A stretch of DNA of 64,000 nucleotides from Vulcanimicrobiota bacterium (GTDB lineage Bacteria > Vulcanimicrobiota > Vulcanimicrobiia > Vulcanimicrobiales > Vulcanimicrobiaceae): assembly GCA_003140215.1 (NCBI GenBank), contig PLJL01000001.1, positions 750,535 to 814,534 on the forward strand, read 5' to 3'. The notes below the pieces were generated by a model that was not told where the DNA came from, did no database searches, and saw nothing but the letters and a program-made list of their open reading frames with translations. The position numbers were made by a program, and so were the translations under genes. Each line of letters starts with the position of its first letter. Positions within the stretch are counted from its first letter, which is position 1. Of the stretch, positions 17,987 to 26,802 are shown one piece after another.

Positions 17987-18865
17987 ATGCAAACCGTAGC
18001 CGCCAAGGCACGGCGAACGCCCGCTTGGGCCAATCTCGCCGGACTCTCCGTCATCCATCTCGGTGCCCTGGCGGTGTTCATCCCCGGCACGTTCCACTGG
18101 AGCGCGCTGATCGTGCTCGCCGTCCTGTACTACGCCACGGGCGCGTGGGGGATTTGTCTGGGCTACCATCGCGTGCTGACGCATCGCAGCCTCAAGCTGG
18201 CCAAGCCGCTCGAGTGGGCGACGACGATCCTCGGCGTCCTGGCGCTGCAAGGCGGTCCGATCGACTGGATTTCGACGCATCGCGCGCACCACGCGCACAC
18301 CGACAAGGAAGGCGATCCGCACGACATCCACAAGGGCGTGCTGTGGAGCCACATGGAGTGGCTCTACAAGCGGAACGAGTCGATGCTCTCGCCCGAGGAG
18401 CAGGCGCGGCTCGCGCCCGACCTCGCGAACGATAAGTTCTACCGCTTCATGGAAGCGACCAACGTGTGGTGGACGATCGCGCTGGGCGTGGCGCTGTTCC
18501 TGATCGGCGGCTGGTCGTGGCTGGTCTGGGGCCTGTTCGTGCGCATCGTCGTGACCTATCACATCACGTGGCTGGTGAACAGCGCCGCGCACTACAGCGG
18601 CTATCAGAGTTTCCGCACCGGCGACAAGTCGACCAACAACTGGTGGGTGGCGTTTCTCGCCTGGGGCGAGGGCTGGCACAACAACCACCACGCATTCCCG
18701 TTCAGCGCGCGCCACGGGTTGCGCTGGTTCGAGTTCGACGTCACCTGGTGGACGATCAAGGTGCTGGCTTGGCTGAAGCTCGCCCGCGACATCAAGGTGC
18801 CGACGCCACAGATGGTGCAGCGCCTCTCGCTCCACCCGCCGCGGGTCCAGCGCGAACGCGCATAG
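17987..18865 (+). CDS. acyl-CoA/fatty acid desaturase (delta-9 type)
   Basis: A membrane di-iron desaturase of 292 residues. The three His boxes are complete: HRVLTHRS, HRAHHAHTD and HNNHHAFP. Four hydrophobic segments surround them, and GYHRVLTHRSLKLAKPLEW is typical of stearoyl-CoA-like desaturases. It would introduce a cis double bond into acyl chains, adjusting membrane fluidity. I use ATG at 17987; an in-frame ATG at 17909 overlapping osmC by 20 bp would add 26 residues. Neither has a clear ribosome binding site. Confidence 0.88.
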   Translation: MQTVAAKARRTPAWANLAGLSVIHLGALAVFIPGTFHWSALIVLAVLYYATGAWGICLGYHRVLTHRSLKLAKPLEWATTILGVLALQGGPIDWISTHRAHHAHTDKEGDPHDIHKGVLWSHMEWLYKRNESMLSPEEQARLAPDLANDKFYRFMEATNVWWTIALGVALFLIGGWSWLVWGLFVRIVVTYHITWLVNSAAHYSGYQSFRTGDKSTNNWWVAFLAWGEGWHNNHHAFPFSARHGLRWFEFDVTWWTIKVLAWLKLARDIKVPTPQMVQRLSLHPPRVQRERA

Positions 18866-18869
18866 CGCC

Positions 18870-19622
18870 CTGGACCTGACCGAGCACGCGCGCAAGAACC
18901 GCGCGCACTGGGACGCCGAAGCAGACGATTACCAGGCGAACCACGGCGAGCAGCTCGGGCGCAACCCGCTCGCCTGGGGTGTGTGGTCGATTCCGGAATC
19001 TGAACTGCGCGTGCTGGGCGACGTGCGCGGCCTGGACGTGCTCGAGCTGGGCTGCGGCGCCGCGCAATGGTCGATCGCGCTGTCGAAGCTCGGCGCACGC
19101 TGCGTCGGACTGGACAACTCGGAGCGCCAGCTGGCGCACGCGCGGCGGCTGATGGCGGACGCCGGCGTCGCGTTTCCACTCGTGCACGCGAGCGCGGAGG
19201 CCGTGCCGCTGGCGGACGCATCGTTCGACATCGTGTTTTGCGACCACGGCGCCATGTCGTTCTGCGATCCGCAGCGGACGGTCACGGAGGCGGCGCGGCT
19301 GCTGCGCGCCGGCGGTCTGTTGGCGTTCAACGCGGAGACGCCGCTGCATTTCGTCTGTTGGGACGACCCGCAAGAGCGCGTCGGCGAACAGCTCCGCGCG
19401 AACTATTTCGAGCGCGTCCACGCCGATGACGGCGAGTCGATCTGCTTCTCGCTCCCGTACGGCGAATGGATCCGGCTGTTCCGGCGGCACGGCTTCGTGG
19501 TCGAGGACCTGATCGAGCTGCGTCCGCCGCCGGGCGCACGCACGACCTTCGCGGGCTACGTCACGTACGAGTGGGCACGTACGTGGCCGGCCGAACAGAT
19601 CTGGCGCCTGCGCCGCATCTAA
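18870..19622 (+). CDS. SAM-dependent class I methyltransferase
   Basis: About 250 residues with the Rossmann motifs LDVLELGCGAAQWSIALSKL, VGLDNSERQL and AVPLADASFDIVFCDHGAM (methyltransferase-11 type). The N-terminal stretch HARKNRAHWDAEADDYQANH is a hallmark of this methyltransferase group, so it must be translated, but no ATG, GTG or TTG precedes it in frame. CTG at 18870 (4 nt after the desaturase stop) or CTG at 18876 are the candidates. The first standard start, GTG at 18981, would cut off conserved sequence. The substrate is unknown. Confidence 0.8.
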   Translation: MDLTEHARKNRAHWDAEADDYQANHGEQLGRNPLAWGVWSIPESELRVLGDVRGLDVLELGCGAAQWSIALSKLGARCVGLDNSERQLAHARRLMADAGVAFPLVHASAEAVPLADASFDIVFCDHGAMSFCDPQRTVTEAARLLRAGGLLAFNAETPLHFVCWDDPQERVGEQLRANYFERVHADDGESICFSLPYGEWIRLFRRHGFVVEDLIELRPPPGARTTFAGYVTYEWARTWPAEQIWRLRRI

Positions 19623-19628
19623 GCCGCG

Positions 19629-19722
19629 TGGCGGGAACGTGTCGGAATCGAACCGACCAGCCGCCTTGCGACGGCCTCACCAGTTTTGAAGACTGGGCGA
19701 GCCACCAGACCCGTACGCTCCC
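19629..19722 (-). tRNA. selC: tRNA-Sec (UCA anticodon)
   Basis: Read on the minus strand this is a 94-nt tRNA with an encoded CCA end. The acceptor stem is 8 bp (GGGAGCGT with ACGTTCCC, one G-T pair). The anticodon stem is CCAGT/ACTGG with loop CTTCAAA, giving anticodon TCA. There is a long variable arm (GCCGTC-GCAA-GGCGGC) and a T arm GTCGG-TTCGATT-CCGAC. The 8+5 bp acceptor/T stack and long extra arm are diagnostic of bacterial selenocysteine tRNA. selA and selB are in the same window about 27 kb away. Confidence 0.95.
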
Positions 19723-19775
19723 ATGCGCGCGTCCGGGCTAGGTTTTTCGCCGACCCCCGGGGTCCTTGATCCGGG

Positions 19776-20408
19776 TCAGAAGACGCGGATGCGAATGAGC
19801 ATTTGGACGCCGAATGCTTCCTGAGGCGTCAGCGAGCGTCGGCGCGCATTCGCCGGCCACGGATCGCGTACGATGACGAGCTGGGTCTCCCCCACCCCAT
19901 TCGGCAGGCGGCGATACTCCGTTGCGGTCACAACCATCGCGTGTCCGAGCGATCCGACGATCAGCGGCATCCCCTGCGCGAGGTCTTGCGCCGCCGTGAC
20001 CCAATTCGACGAGTACAGGTCGGACCTCACGCGAAACGGATGGCCGGCATCGTCGACCCACGGTCGATTCAGTGAACCCATGATCGCCTGCGGTGATCCC
20101 GGCATGTTGACGACCGAACCGTACGCTTCCCGAACGATGCGCGCTTGGCTCACGGGGTGGCCGTAGTACGCGAACACTCCGGAGATGGACGCGGCCCAAC
20201 ACCACTGCGACTGGAGCTGCACGTTGGGCTCGATGCGTGCGGTAACGTCGAGGGCCCCGGACGGAATCCCCGCGTCGCAGGTTTGCACCGGCCCGACCGG
20301 CGTTGGCATGAATGAACCACAGTTGAGCGCTGCCGCCGCCGGCCTGGCAACCGGAAGCGAACACGCTACGACGGCCGCCAGTGTGAACACGACCCGAATG
20401 AGACGCAC
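19776..20408 (-). CDS. secreted papain-like cysteine protease (C39/C70-like)
   Basis: A 210-residue exported protein. The signal peptide is about 1-27 (RLIRVVFTLAAVVACSLP...AAA). The catalytic Cys lies in QSQWCWAASISGVFAYYG, the His in GSLGHAMVVTATEY and the Asp in VIVRDPWP, the order and spacing of papain-like peptidases related to families C39 and C70. GTG at 20408 is chosen because GGGGG lies 7 nt upstream and the signal peptide starts there. It follows a gene for another secreted protein, so they may act together. Confidence 0.68.
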   Translation of the reverse strand: MRLIRVVFTLAAVVACSLPVARPAAAALNCGSFMPTPVGPVQTCDAGIPSGALDVTARIEPNVQLQSQWCWAASISGVFAYYGHPVSQARIVREAYGSVVNMPGSPQAIMGSLNRPWVDDAGHPFRVRSDLYSSNWVTAAQDLAQGMPLIVGSLGHAMVVTATEYRRLPNGVGETQLVIVRDPWPANARRRSLTPQEAFGVQMLIRIRVF

Positions 20409-20461
20409 GACGATTCCCCCGTTTCGAGAAGCGTTGCGCAGCACAGTCTACCGGGCGCCTC

Positions 20462-21301
20462 TTAAGGCCCGATGGTGACGCGCACGATGCAGGTCGCGTT
20501 GGCCCCGGTCGAGTGTGGGATGGTATTACCCGCGAGCGAGATGATGATCGCTCCGTGAACGTCGATCTGGTACTGCCACGGTGGATTGCAACTCGCCGAG
20601 GACGCGATCTGATAGTTGCCGGGGTTGAAGTTGACGACGACCTGATACGGATAGGCGAAGTAGCAGAGGTTCCCGTCGTACGTCCCGCCCTCTTGTGTGC
20701 ATTGGGCGCCGGGGATGAACGGGTCTTCGTCGACGAGGTTCGAGCCGCTCGGCACGAGGTACACATTCGGCGGGAGATAGGCGCACGCCGAGGCCTGGGC
20801 GGCGGAGCAAAAAGCGCGCATGTCGGCGGGCGCCGATGCATAGGACGATGACGGCTCGACGACCGTCGTCGACGAGTTCAAAAGCAGGCCCGGATCGATG
20901 TAGCCGCCCACGCGCACGATTGGATACGGAGCCGGTGTGGAGGTCGGGCCGAAACCTGGACCGACGTGGCCGACGATAGGAACGACCTTAGCGGCGGTCT
21001 TCGACAGACGTTCGATGCGCAACGGCTTGGCCTTGAGCGACGTGCCGGCCGCGGCGCCCTTCGACTTCGCGTCGACGTGAGCTTGCTCGCGCGCCTTATG
21101 GGCCGTTCGCAGCACTCCGAGCGTCGTCGTAAGCGTCGCGTTGACTTTGACGACAGTGGAATCAGGAGCCGTCGAAGCGCGCTGGCTGGTCGACAGCTTC
21201 TCGATCGGTACGGGGCTCGCCGCAGACGCGCGGGGCGTCAACCCCGCAAGAAGAACGGTGGCCGCCGCGAGCAAAACGATCGAAGCGCGCAGAGGACTCA
21301 T
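20462..21301 (-). CDS. secreted protein of unknown function, 279 aa
   Basis: The protein has a signal peptide (about 1-27, MSPLRASIVLLAAATVLLAG), a Ser/Thr/Lys-rich middle and a C-terminal domain with several Cys (RAFCSAAQASACAYLPP; CTQEGGTYDGNLCYFAYPYQ; SCNPPWQYQID), probably disulphide-bonded. I recognise no family. ATG at 21301 is chosen for the signal peptide. It lies 53 bp upstream of the papain-like protease gene on the same strand and could be its substrate or partner. Confidence 0.6.
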   Translation of the reverse strand: MSPLRASIVLLAAATVLLAGLTPRASAASPVPIEKLSTSQRASTAPDSTVVKVNATLTTTLGVLRTAHKAREQAHVDAKSKGAAAGTSLKAKPLRIERLSKTAAKVVPIVGHVGPGFGPTSTPAPYPIVRVGGYIDPGLLLNSSTTVVEPSSSYASAPADMRAFCSAAQASACAYLPPNVYLVPSGSNLVDEDPFIPGAQCTQEGGTYDGNLCYFAYPYQVVVNFNPGNYQIASSASCNPPWQYQIDVHGAIIISLAGNTIPHSTGANATCIVRVTIGP

Positions 21302-21491
21302 GGTCGATGCACCGCGGCAACGGTGCCGCGTCGGCGAAGAGGGATGGACGGACATCGAAACCCTCCAATACGGCCGGCGTTCACGACAGGCCGGAAACGC
21401 GACTTCTCCGCATCGTGCTCGCGCCCTCGTCCCGGTCACGTCACGCCCGTAGCCGAAGGGCGGCTGAACCACGGCCGGAATACCGTGCGCA

Positions 21492-23612
21492 GTGGAGGCG
21501 CAGGACCGGGCACGCGGCACGCGCGAGGTGCGGACGCGAGCGGTCGGAACGGACGGCCTGACACGCGGGATTCCGGCGGTGCTCGGCATCGCGTTCCTTT
21601 CGATCCCGCTGTTCCCGGCGTTCATCACGCTGGCTCCCACTGCGGTTCCGGGCATCTCCCTGCTGCCGCGAACGGCGACGTTGGCGCTCTTGCTCGTTGC
21701 GTTTGCGATCGCGCTCTACTGCGGGGTGACGCTGGCGACGTCACGCCGCGAGCCGCTGCCGACGGTGCTGCCGCTGGCGCTCTTCCCCATCGCTGCCGCC
21801 GTCGCCGCGCTGCTCGGTTTCGACGCGCTGCGCAGCGCGCTCTTCATCGCGATCCTCGCGGGGGGCGTGATCTGGCACGCGACGGTGCTGCGCTTCTTCA
21901 GGCTGCCGCACGTCGCCGCGACGATCTACCGCTGCTTCCTGGCCTCCGGCGCGCTGGCCGCCGCACTCGCCGTCGTGATGGTGGTGGCCAAGAGCCCGGC
22001 GGGGATCTACACCATCGGTCATGGGCGCGCCATCGGGACCTTCATCCTGCCCGGTGAGCTGGCCGGCTACCTGATCGTGTACATCCCGGTAGCGTTCGCG
22101 CTAGCCGTCGCCCCGCAACGCGATCTGCGTCTGCTCGCTCGCGCCGGTCTGATCGTCGCCGCGATCGCCTTCGTGCTGACGTTCTCGCGTGCCGGCTATG
22201 CCGGGATGGCGGCGGCGATCGCGTTCTTCGTCTTCATGTATCACGGCCGTCGTGGCGCCGGGTTCGTGGTAGCGCTGGTCGCCGCCACGATCGTCACGCT
22301 GGGCGTCGTCTTCAACGCGCACCACGATCCGTCCGAGAACTTCACCCGGCTCTCGATCTGGCAAGCTGCGTGGGGAATCATCGAACGCTTTCCGCTCATC
22401 GGGGTCGGCCCATTCGAGTTCGGTCCGATGTACGAGCTGCTGCGCCTCCCCGACGGCGAGCCGACCGCCTTGCACGCACACAGCTTCCCGCTCACGGTCG
22501 CAGCGGAGATGGGGCTGATCGGTATTGCCGCCGTGCTGCTCGGCTGCTGGCGCGTCGTCGCCGTCTTTCGCGCGCGGCTGCGCGTGGCGCGCGTGCGCTC
22601 CGCGGTGGCGATCGGGATCGCCGCCGGACTCGTCGGCACGTCCGTCCAAGGGTTGGTCGACACGCTGAGCGTGGTGATCTTCGCGTTGTGGTTCCCGTTC
22701 ACGGCGCTCGCGCTCGCCGCGCTCGAAGACGAATCACCGATGGTGCCTGACGCCGCGGTCACGCCGCGCACGACACCACGCCTGGACCGGCGCGTCGCAG
22801 TCGTGACCATCCTTGCAGCGCTGATCGTCGCCGGCGCCGCCGGGTTCGTCCAGCTGGCCTCGGCGGCGAGCTTCGCGCGCGCCGCCGCGCCGTACTCGCT
22901 CGTCGCACACTTGCCGCCCGAGCTCGGCTCGCGCATGTACGGCGCCCTCGAGCGCGTCGCTCCGCTACCCTTCGTCGAAGCGATGCTCGCCGACGACGCG
23001 CTCCGGCGCGGCGACCTGGCTGCGGCGGCCGAGCACGCGGCGCGCCTGCCGGCGGGGACGCTGCGCAGCGAAGACGAGGCGCGCATCGCGCTGGCACGCA
23101 GCCACCGCGACGAAGCGCTCGCATCGTTCTTGGACGCGGGTGACGACCGTGCGCTGCAGGCCGCGGCCTCCGAGCTCGTCGCGGCCGGCCGGCTGCGAGC
23201 CGCATACGATTTGGAGGAACGCATCGGGCAGCGGCTCGCCGCCGCGAAGACCCGGCCCAACGCGGTCGCCGACAGCTGGTGGCGACTCGGACGTTTGGCG
23301 GTGCGCCTGAACGATCCGCGCGCGGCGGAGCGCGACTACGCGCGCGCGACCGAGCTCGCGCCGTTCAACACCAAGTATCTCATCGACGCAGGGATGCTGG
23401 CGCTCCAAGAGCACCGCGCCGACGCCGCGCGCAGCGCGTTCGCACGTGCCAACGAGATCGATGCGGCGAGCGCCGACGCGGTCGCGGGCCTGGGCCTCGC
23501 GGCGCTCGAGCGCGGCGACCGCGCCGAGGCGCAACGACTCGCCGAACGCGCAGCCCAGCTCGAACCGCGCGCCGCGGTCGTTCGGCGCCTACAGCAGCGT
23601 TTGCAGTCGTAG
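21492..23612 (+). CDS. O-antigen ligase-like (Wzy_C/WaaL) membrane protein with C-terminal TPRs
   Basis: A 706-residue protein. About 11 membrane helices occupy residues 25-460, with the large periplasmic loop of the O-antigen ligase/polymerase family (HDPSENFTRLSIWQAAWGII, PLIGVGPFEFGPM, THAHSFPLTVAAEMGLIG-like). After another helix (about 433-455) a helical region of about 240 residues has TPR-like repeats (DSWWRLGRLAVRLNDPRAAE; NTKYLIDAGMLALQEHRADA; ADAVAGLGLAALERGDRAEA). It starts with GTG at 21492. It would transfer or polymerise glycans at the outer face of the inner membrane; the acceptor is unknown. Confidence 0.78.
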   Translation: MEAQDRARGTREVRTRAVGTDGLTRGIPAVLGIAFLSIPLFPAFITLAPTAVPGISLLPRTATLALLLVAFAIALYCGVTLATSRREPLPTVLPLALFPIAAAVAALLGFDALRSALFIAILAGGVIWHATVLRFFRLPHVAATIYRCFLASGALAAALAVVMVVAKSPAGIYTIGHGRAIGTFILPGELAGYLIVYIPVAFALAVAPQRDLRLLARAGLIVAAIAFVLTFSRAGYAGMAAAIAFFVFMYHGRRGAGFVVALVAATIVTLGVVFNAHHDPSENFTRLSIWQAAWGIIERFPLIGVGPFEFGPMYELLRLPDGEPTALHAHSFPLTVAAEMGLIGIAAVLLGCWRVVAVFRARLRVARVRSAVAIGIAAGLVGTSVQGLVDTLSVVIFALWFPFTALALAALEDESPMVPDAAVTPRTTPRLDRRVAVVTILAALIVAGAAGFVQLASAASFARAAAPYSLVAHLPPELGSRMYGALERVAPLPFVEAMLADDALRRGDLAAAAEHAARLPAGTLRSEDEARIALARSHRDEALASFLDAGDDRALQAAASELVAAGRLRAAYDLEERIGQRLAAAKTRPNAVADSWWRLGRLAVRLNDPRAAERDYARATELAPFNTKYLIDAGMLALQEHRADAARSAFARANEIDAASADAVAGLGLAALERGDRAEAQRLAERAAQLEPRAAVVRRLQQRLQS

Positions 23613-23660
23613 CCCCAGGTCGGCAGGGCCCGGCGGCGGGGGGCCGCAAACGTCAGCGCG

Positions 23661-25304
23661 ATGGCGAGTCTCGGGCGCACCGCTGCGGCGCTCGCGTTCG
23701 CCGCGATCCTTACCGCGTGCAGCCCCGCGGCGCGTTCCGGTGGGGCCCCTGCCCGTGCGGACCTGCTGGTGGTAGCGCAGCAGCGCGAGCCGGCGTCGCT
23801 CAACCCCGCACTGGAAAACGGCACGTCGTCGACCCAGTGGGGTCTGCTGCTCTTCCAATATCTGGTGAAATATGACGATCGCGGACAGCTGATCCCCGAC
23901 GCCGCGACGCAAGTGCCGACGCTGGCCAACGGCGGGATCAGCCGCGACGGGATGACGATCACCTATCACATTCGCCGCGGACTGAAGTTTGCCGACGGCT
24001 CCGCGCTTACGGCGGCGGATTGTGCCTGGTCGATCGCCGCGATCAACGACCCCGCCAACAACCCGCAGTCGCGTTTCGGATACGACGTGGTCGCGCGCGC
24101 CGAGGCGCGCGGCGCCGGCACGCTGGTGCTGCATCTCAAGCGCCCGTTCGCGCCGCTGCTCGTCATCGTGCTCGCACCGCAAGGCTTCCCGATCCTGCCC
24201 GCGCACCTGCTGGCGAAGCTGCACGACTTCAACCGCATCCCCTTCAACTCGGCGCCACTGGGTTCGGGGCCCTACGTGGTCACGCGCTGGCTCCACGGCG
24301 ACCGCGTCGAGATGCGCGCCAACCCGTACTACTATCGCGGGAAGCCGAAGATCGAACGGCTACAGATCCGTTTCGTGCCGGATCCGAACACCGGGCTGAA
24401 CCTGCTGCGCACGCATGAAGTCGACGGCTACTTCTCGGAGCAGGACTACGGCAACTACCCGTTGTTGCGGCGGATCGCGGGCTTGCGCGTGACCAAGACG
24501 CCGACCAACGCGGTCGGCGCGATCGTGTTCAACACGCGCGACCCCATCACACGCGATGCGCGCGTGCGGCGCGCGCTGGCGCTGGCGATCGACATCCCTT
24601 CGACCATGCACAAGACCTATCGCGGGGCGGTCGACACCGCCAACGCGGGACGCGGCCTCTTCATCTGGGCCTACGACCGCACGGCCTACCCGGACATCGC
24701 TTTCGACCCCGCGCAAGCTCGCCGGCTGCTCGACGCGGCCGGCTGGAAGCCGGGGCCCGACGGGATGCGCCGCAAGGACGGCCGCCCGCTCGACGTGCTG
24801 TTCATCATCCAAGCCGCGACGCCCGGCGACGCGATGATCGGAAACGAGGTGACCCAATACGAACGCGCGGTGGGAGTCAACGTCACGCTCAAAGCGTTCA
24901 ACATCACGCAGTTCGTCGCGCCGTCAGGTGAGGGCGGGCCCGTGTACGGCGGCAAGTTTCAAATGGCACTCTACCCGTTCGTCAACGGCGACGACCCCGA
25001 TACGACCGACCAGTTCTTGTGCGCGAACGTTCCGCCGCACGGCTACAACAAATCGCGCATCTGCGATCCGCGCATCGATGCGCTGCTCGCGCGGGGTCAG
25101 CGCACCTACGACCTCGCGCAGCGCAAGGCGATTTACGTGCAGCTCCAGCGGCTGCTCGCCGGCGCGATGCCGGTCGCGCTGCTCTACCAGCGCCCGGAGC
25201 TCGACGCGTTCACCGCGCGCCTAGCGCATCAGACCACGTCGCTCTCCACGGCTTGGTGGAACGCCGGCGCCTGGACGCTCGCGCCAGCGGCGCCTGCCCC
25301 CTAG
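23661..25304 (+). CDS. peptide/oligopeptide ABC transporter substrate-binding lipoprotein
   Basis: A 547-residue family-5 solute-binding protein. The lipobox is LTAC at about 17-20. Typical motifs are EPASLNPALENGTSSTQWGL, GMTITYHIRRGLKFADGSAL and DARVRRALALAIDI. Family members capture peptides or related solutes for an ABC importer. No permease or ATPase gene lies nearby. It is clearly a paralogue of the lipoprotein encoded at about 31-32.6 kb (both have LTITYHxRKG-type and PPHG-x-N motifs). It ends 2 bp before a convergent gene. Confidence 0.88.
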   Translation: MASLGRTAAALAFAAILTACSPAARSGGAPARADLLVVAQQREPASLNPALENGTSSTQWGLLLFQYLVKYDDRGQLIPDAATQVPTLANGGISRDGMTITYHIRRGLKFADGSALTAADCAWSIAAINDPANNPQSRFGYDVVARAEARGAGTLVLHLKRPFAPLLVIVLAPQGFPILPAHLLAKLHDFNRIPFNSAPLGSGPYVVTRWLHGDRVEMRANPYYYRGKPKIERLQIRFVPDPNTGLNLLRTHEVDGYFSEQDYGNYPLLRRIAGLRVTKTPTNAVGAIVFNTRDPITRDARVRRALALAIDIPSTMHKTYRGAVDTANAGRGLFIWAYDRTAYPDIAFDPAQARRLLDAAGWKPGPDGMRRKDGRPLDVLFIIQAATPGDAMIGNEVTQYERAVGVNVTLKAFNITQFVAPSGEGGPVYGGKFQMALYPFVNGDDPDTTDQFLCANVPPHGYNKSRICDPRIDALLARGQRTYDLAQRKAIYVQLQRLLAGAMPVALLYQRPELDAFTARLAHQTTSLSTAWWNAGAWTLAPAAPAP

Positions 25305-25305
25305 A

Positions 25306-25674
25306 CTAGTCGTCGCCTTCGTGTTCGGGCGGGTCCTCCAGGGTGATCGGGCCGTCGAACACTTCGAGAATCTCGCTGCCCGCGAGCACGACCGCGTCGC
25401 GCTCTTTGTCGACGATCGCCTCGCTGGCCTCGAGCCACGCGATCGGGCCGTCCTCGGCGCCGTCGGCGCCCGCCGCCAGGTAAGCGAACTCGATCAGTCC
25501 CACGGCGGCGAGGGCATCGACGATCGCGGCCGCCGGACCGAGCGCGGCGGCGCGGGACGCCTCGTCGCCGTCGTCGACCCGGCGCAACAGCGCGCGCAGC
25601 TCCTCGGAGAGGTGCTTGGCGAGGTCGGGATGGTCGAGCGGATCGGCTTGCGTCTGCGTATCGTCGTGGTTCAC
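25306..25674 (-). CDS. small acidic protein, unknown
   Basis: A strongly acidic 122-residue protein with no signal peptide or membrane helix. GTG at 25674 opens MNHDDTQTQADPLDHPDLAK; the open frame upstream is longer but unlike protein. Alternating helices and strands (IVDALAAVGLIEFAYLAAGA, AVVLAGSEILEVFDGPITLE) suggest a small alpha/beta fold. No family recognised. Confidence 0.5.
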   Translation of the reverse strand: MNHDDTQTQADPLDHPDLAKHLSEELRALLRRVDDGDEASRAAALGPAAAIVDALAAVGLIEFAYLAAGADGAEDGPIAWLEASEAIVDKERDAVVLAGSEILEVFDGPITLEDPPEHEGDD

Positions 25675-25828
25675 GATCCGCGGCTTCGACGCGAGCCCCC
25701 AAACACATCGCCGCAGCGAGCGGTCGCTTGGTAGTCCGGCAGCTCCGCCGCGATTGGGGGTATTCGCCGTGGAGGAGTATCTTTGCGGTACAGAGTATTC
25801 GCCGGAAACGCTTCCCATCGGAGAACCC

Positions 25829-26446
25829 GTGGACGTCACTCGCGCCATCGCCGATCTCGACGAAGTCCGTTCCCGCCTCGCCTCGATCCAACGCTTCCGC
25901 GGCCTTTCCGGTCCGGCGGCGCTAGCCAGCGGGCTCGGGGCTTTGGGCAGCGGGCTGGTGCAGCTCGCCGTCGCACCCGCCCCGCACAGCGCCGCCGACA
26001 CGGCGCGGTACGTCGCGATCTGGACGGCCTGCCTGGCGTTCGCGCTGGCGGTCAACTACGGTGCCGTCGCGGTGTGGCTGGTGCGCAATTGGTCGTCGCG
26101 CACGCGGACCGAGTTTCAGACGGCCGCGATCGCGATCGTACCGTCGATCGTCGCCGGCGGTGCCTTCACCGCCGCGCTGCTCTCGCGCGGCGAGATCGGA
26201 TTGCTGCCGGGTACCTGGGCGCTGTGCTACGGTCTGGGACTGCTCGCGACGCGCTCGATGCTGCCGCGCTCGGTGCTCCCCGTCGCCGTCGCCTTTGCAG
26301 CGATCGGTGCGGCGCTCTTGTTCGCCTCGGACACCAACGCGCTGGCATGGTGGGTGATGCCGTTCACGTTCGGCGTCGGCCAGACGGCGATCGGCATACT
26401 GCTGGTGCGCGAAAACACCCCGTCCGCACTGGGGTCCGGCTCGTGA
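25829..26446 (+). CDS. six-helix membrane protein, partner of a winged-helix regulator
   Basis: A 205-residue protein: a short helical start (IADLDEVRSRLASIQRFRG) and six predicted membrane helices, no charged pore motif. GTG at 25829 has CGGAG 6 nt upstream; an alternative GTG at 25769 would add 20 residues. Its stop overlaps the regulator start (TGATG). The pairing with a winged-helix regulator resembles two-gene units in which the membrane protein is the regulator's partner or target. No precise family is recognised. Confidence 0.65.
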   Translation: MDVTRAIADLDEVRSRLASIQRFRGLSGPAALASGLGALGSGLVQLAVAPAPHSAADTARYVAIWTACLAFALAVNYGAVAVWLVRNWSSRTRTEFQTAAIAIVPSIVAGGAFTAALLSRGEIGLLPGTWALCYGLGLLATRSMLPRSVLPVAVAFAAIGAALLFASDTNALAWWVMPFTFGVGQTAIGILLVRENTPSALGSGS

Positions 26447-26802
26447 TGAACAGCGACGCGCCGTTCGCGTTTCCGGGACTCGAGCGCATCTTCCACGAGC
26501 GCGGCCGGCTCGCGCTGTGCGCGTGCTTGATCACCAACGCGGAAGGGATGCGCTTCACCGATCTGCAGGAAGCGTGCGGGCTGACCGACGGGAACTTGAA
26601 CCGCCACCTGCACGCGCTCGCCGAGGTCGGCGTCGTCACCAGCGAACGCGTCCGAGGCCACGGACGCCCGTCGACGATCGTCCGCATCACCGCCGAGGGG
26701 CGCACGCGCTTTCTCACCTACGTCGACGAGCTCGAAGCCGTCGTGCGCGGCGTGCACGCGCAGGCTGCATCATCGTCCTCGCGCCTGGCGGTCCAATCGT
26801 GA
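26446..26802 (+). CDS. winged-helix transcriptional regulator (PadR/MarR-like, HTH_34)
   Basis: A 118-residue DNA-binding protein. The helix-turn-helix is RFTDLQEACGLTDGNLNRHL and the wing is VVTSERVRGHGRPSTIVRIT, typical of small winged-helix regulators that act as dimers. It is coupled on both sides: the start overlaps the membrane-protein stop, and its own stop overlaps the uppS start as GTGA. Its target is probably this operon or a neighbour. Confidence 0.8.
   Translation: MNSDAPFAFPGLERIFHERGRLALCACLITNAEGMRFTDLQEACGLTDGNLNRHLHALAEVGVVTSERVRGHGRPSTIVRITAEGRTRFLTYVDELEAVVRGVHAQAASSSSRLAVQS

Noticed and set aside
19741-19775. GACCCCCGGGGTC palindrome upstream of selC as a terminator
   Set aside because: There is essentially no loop and no T-run following on the relevant strand.
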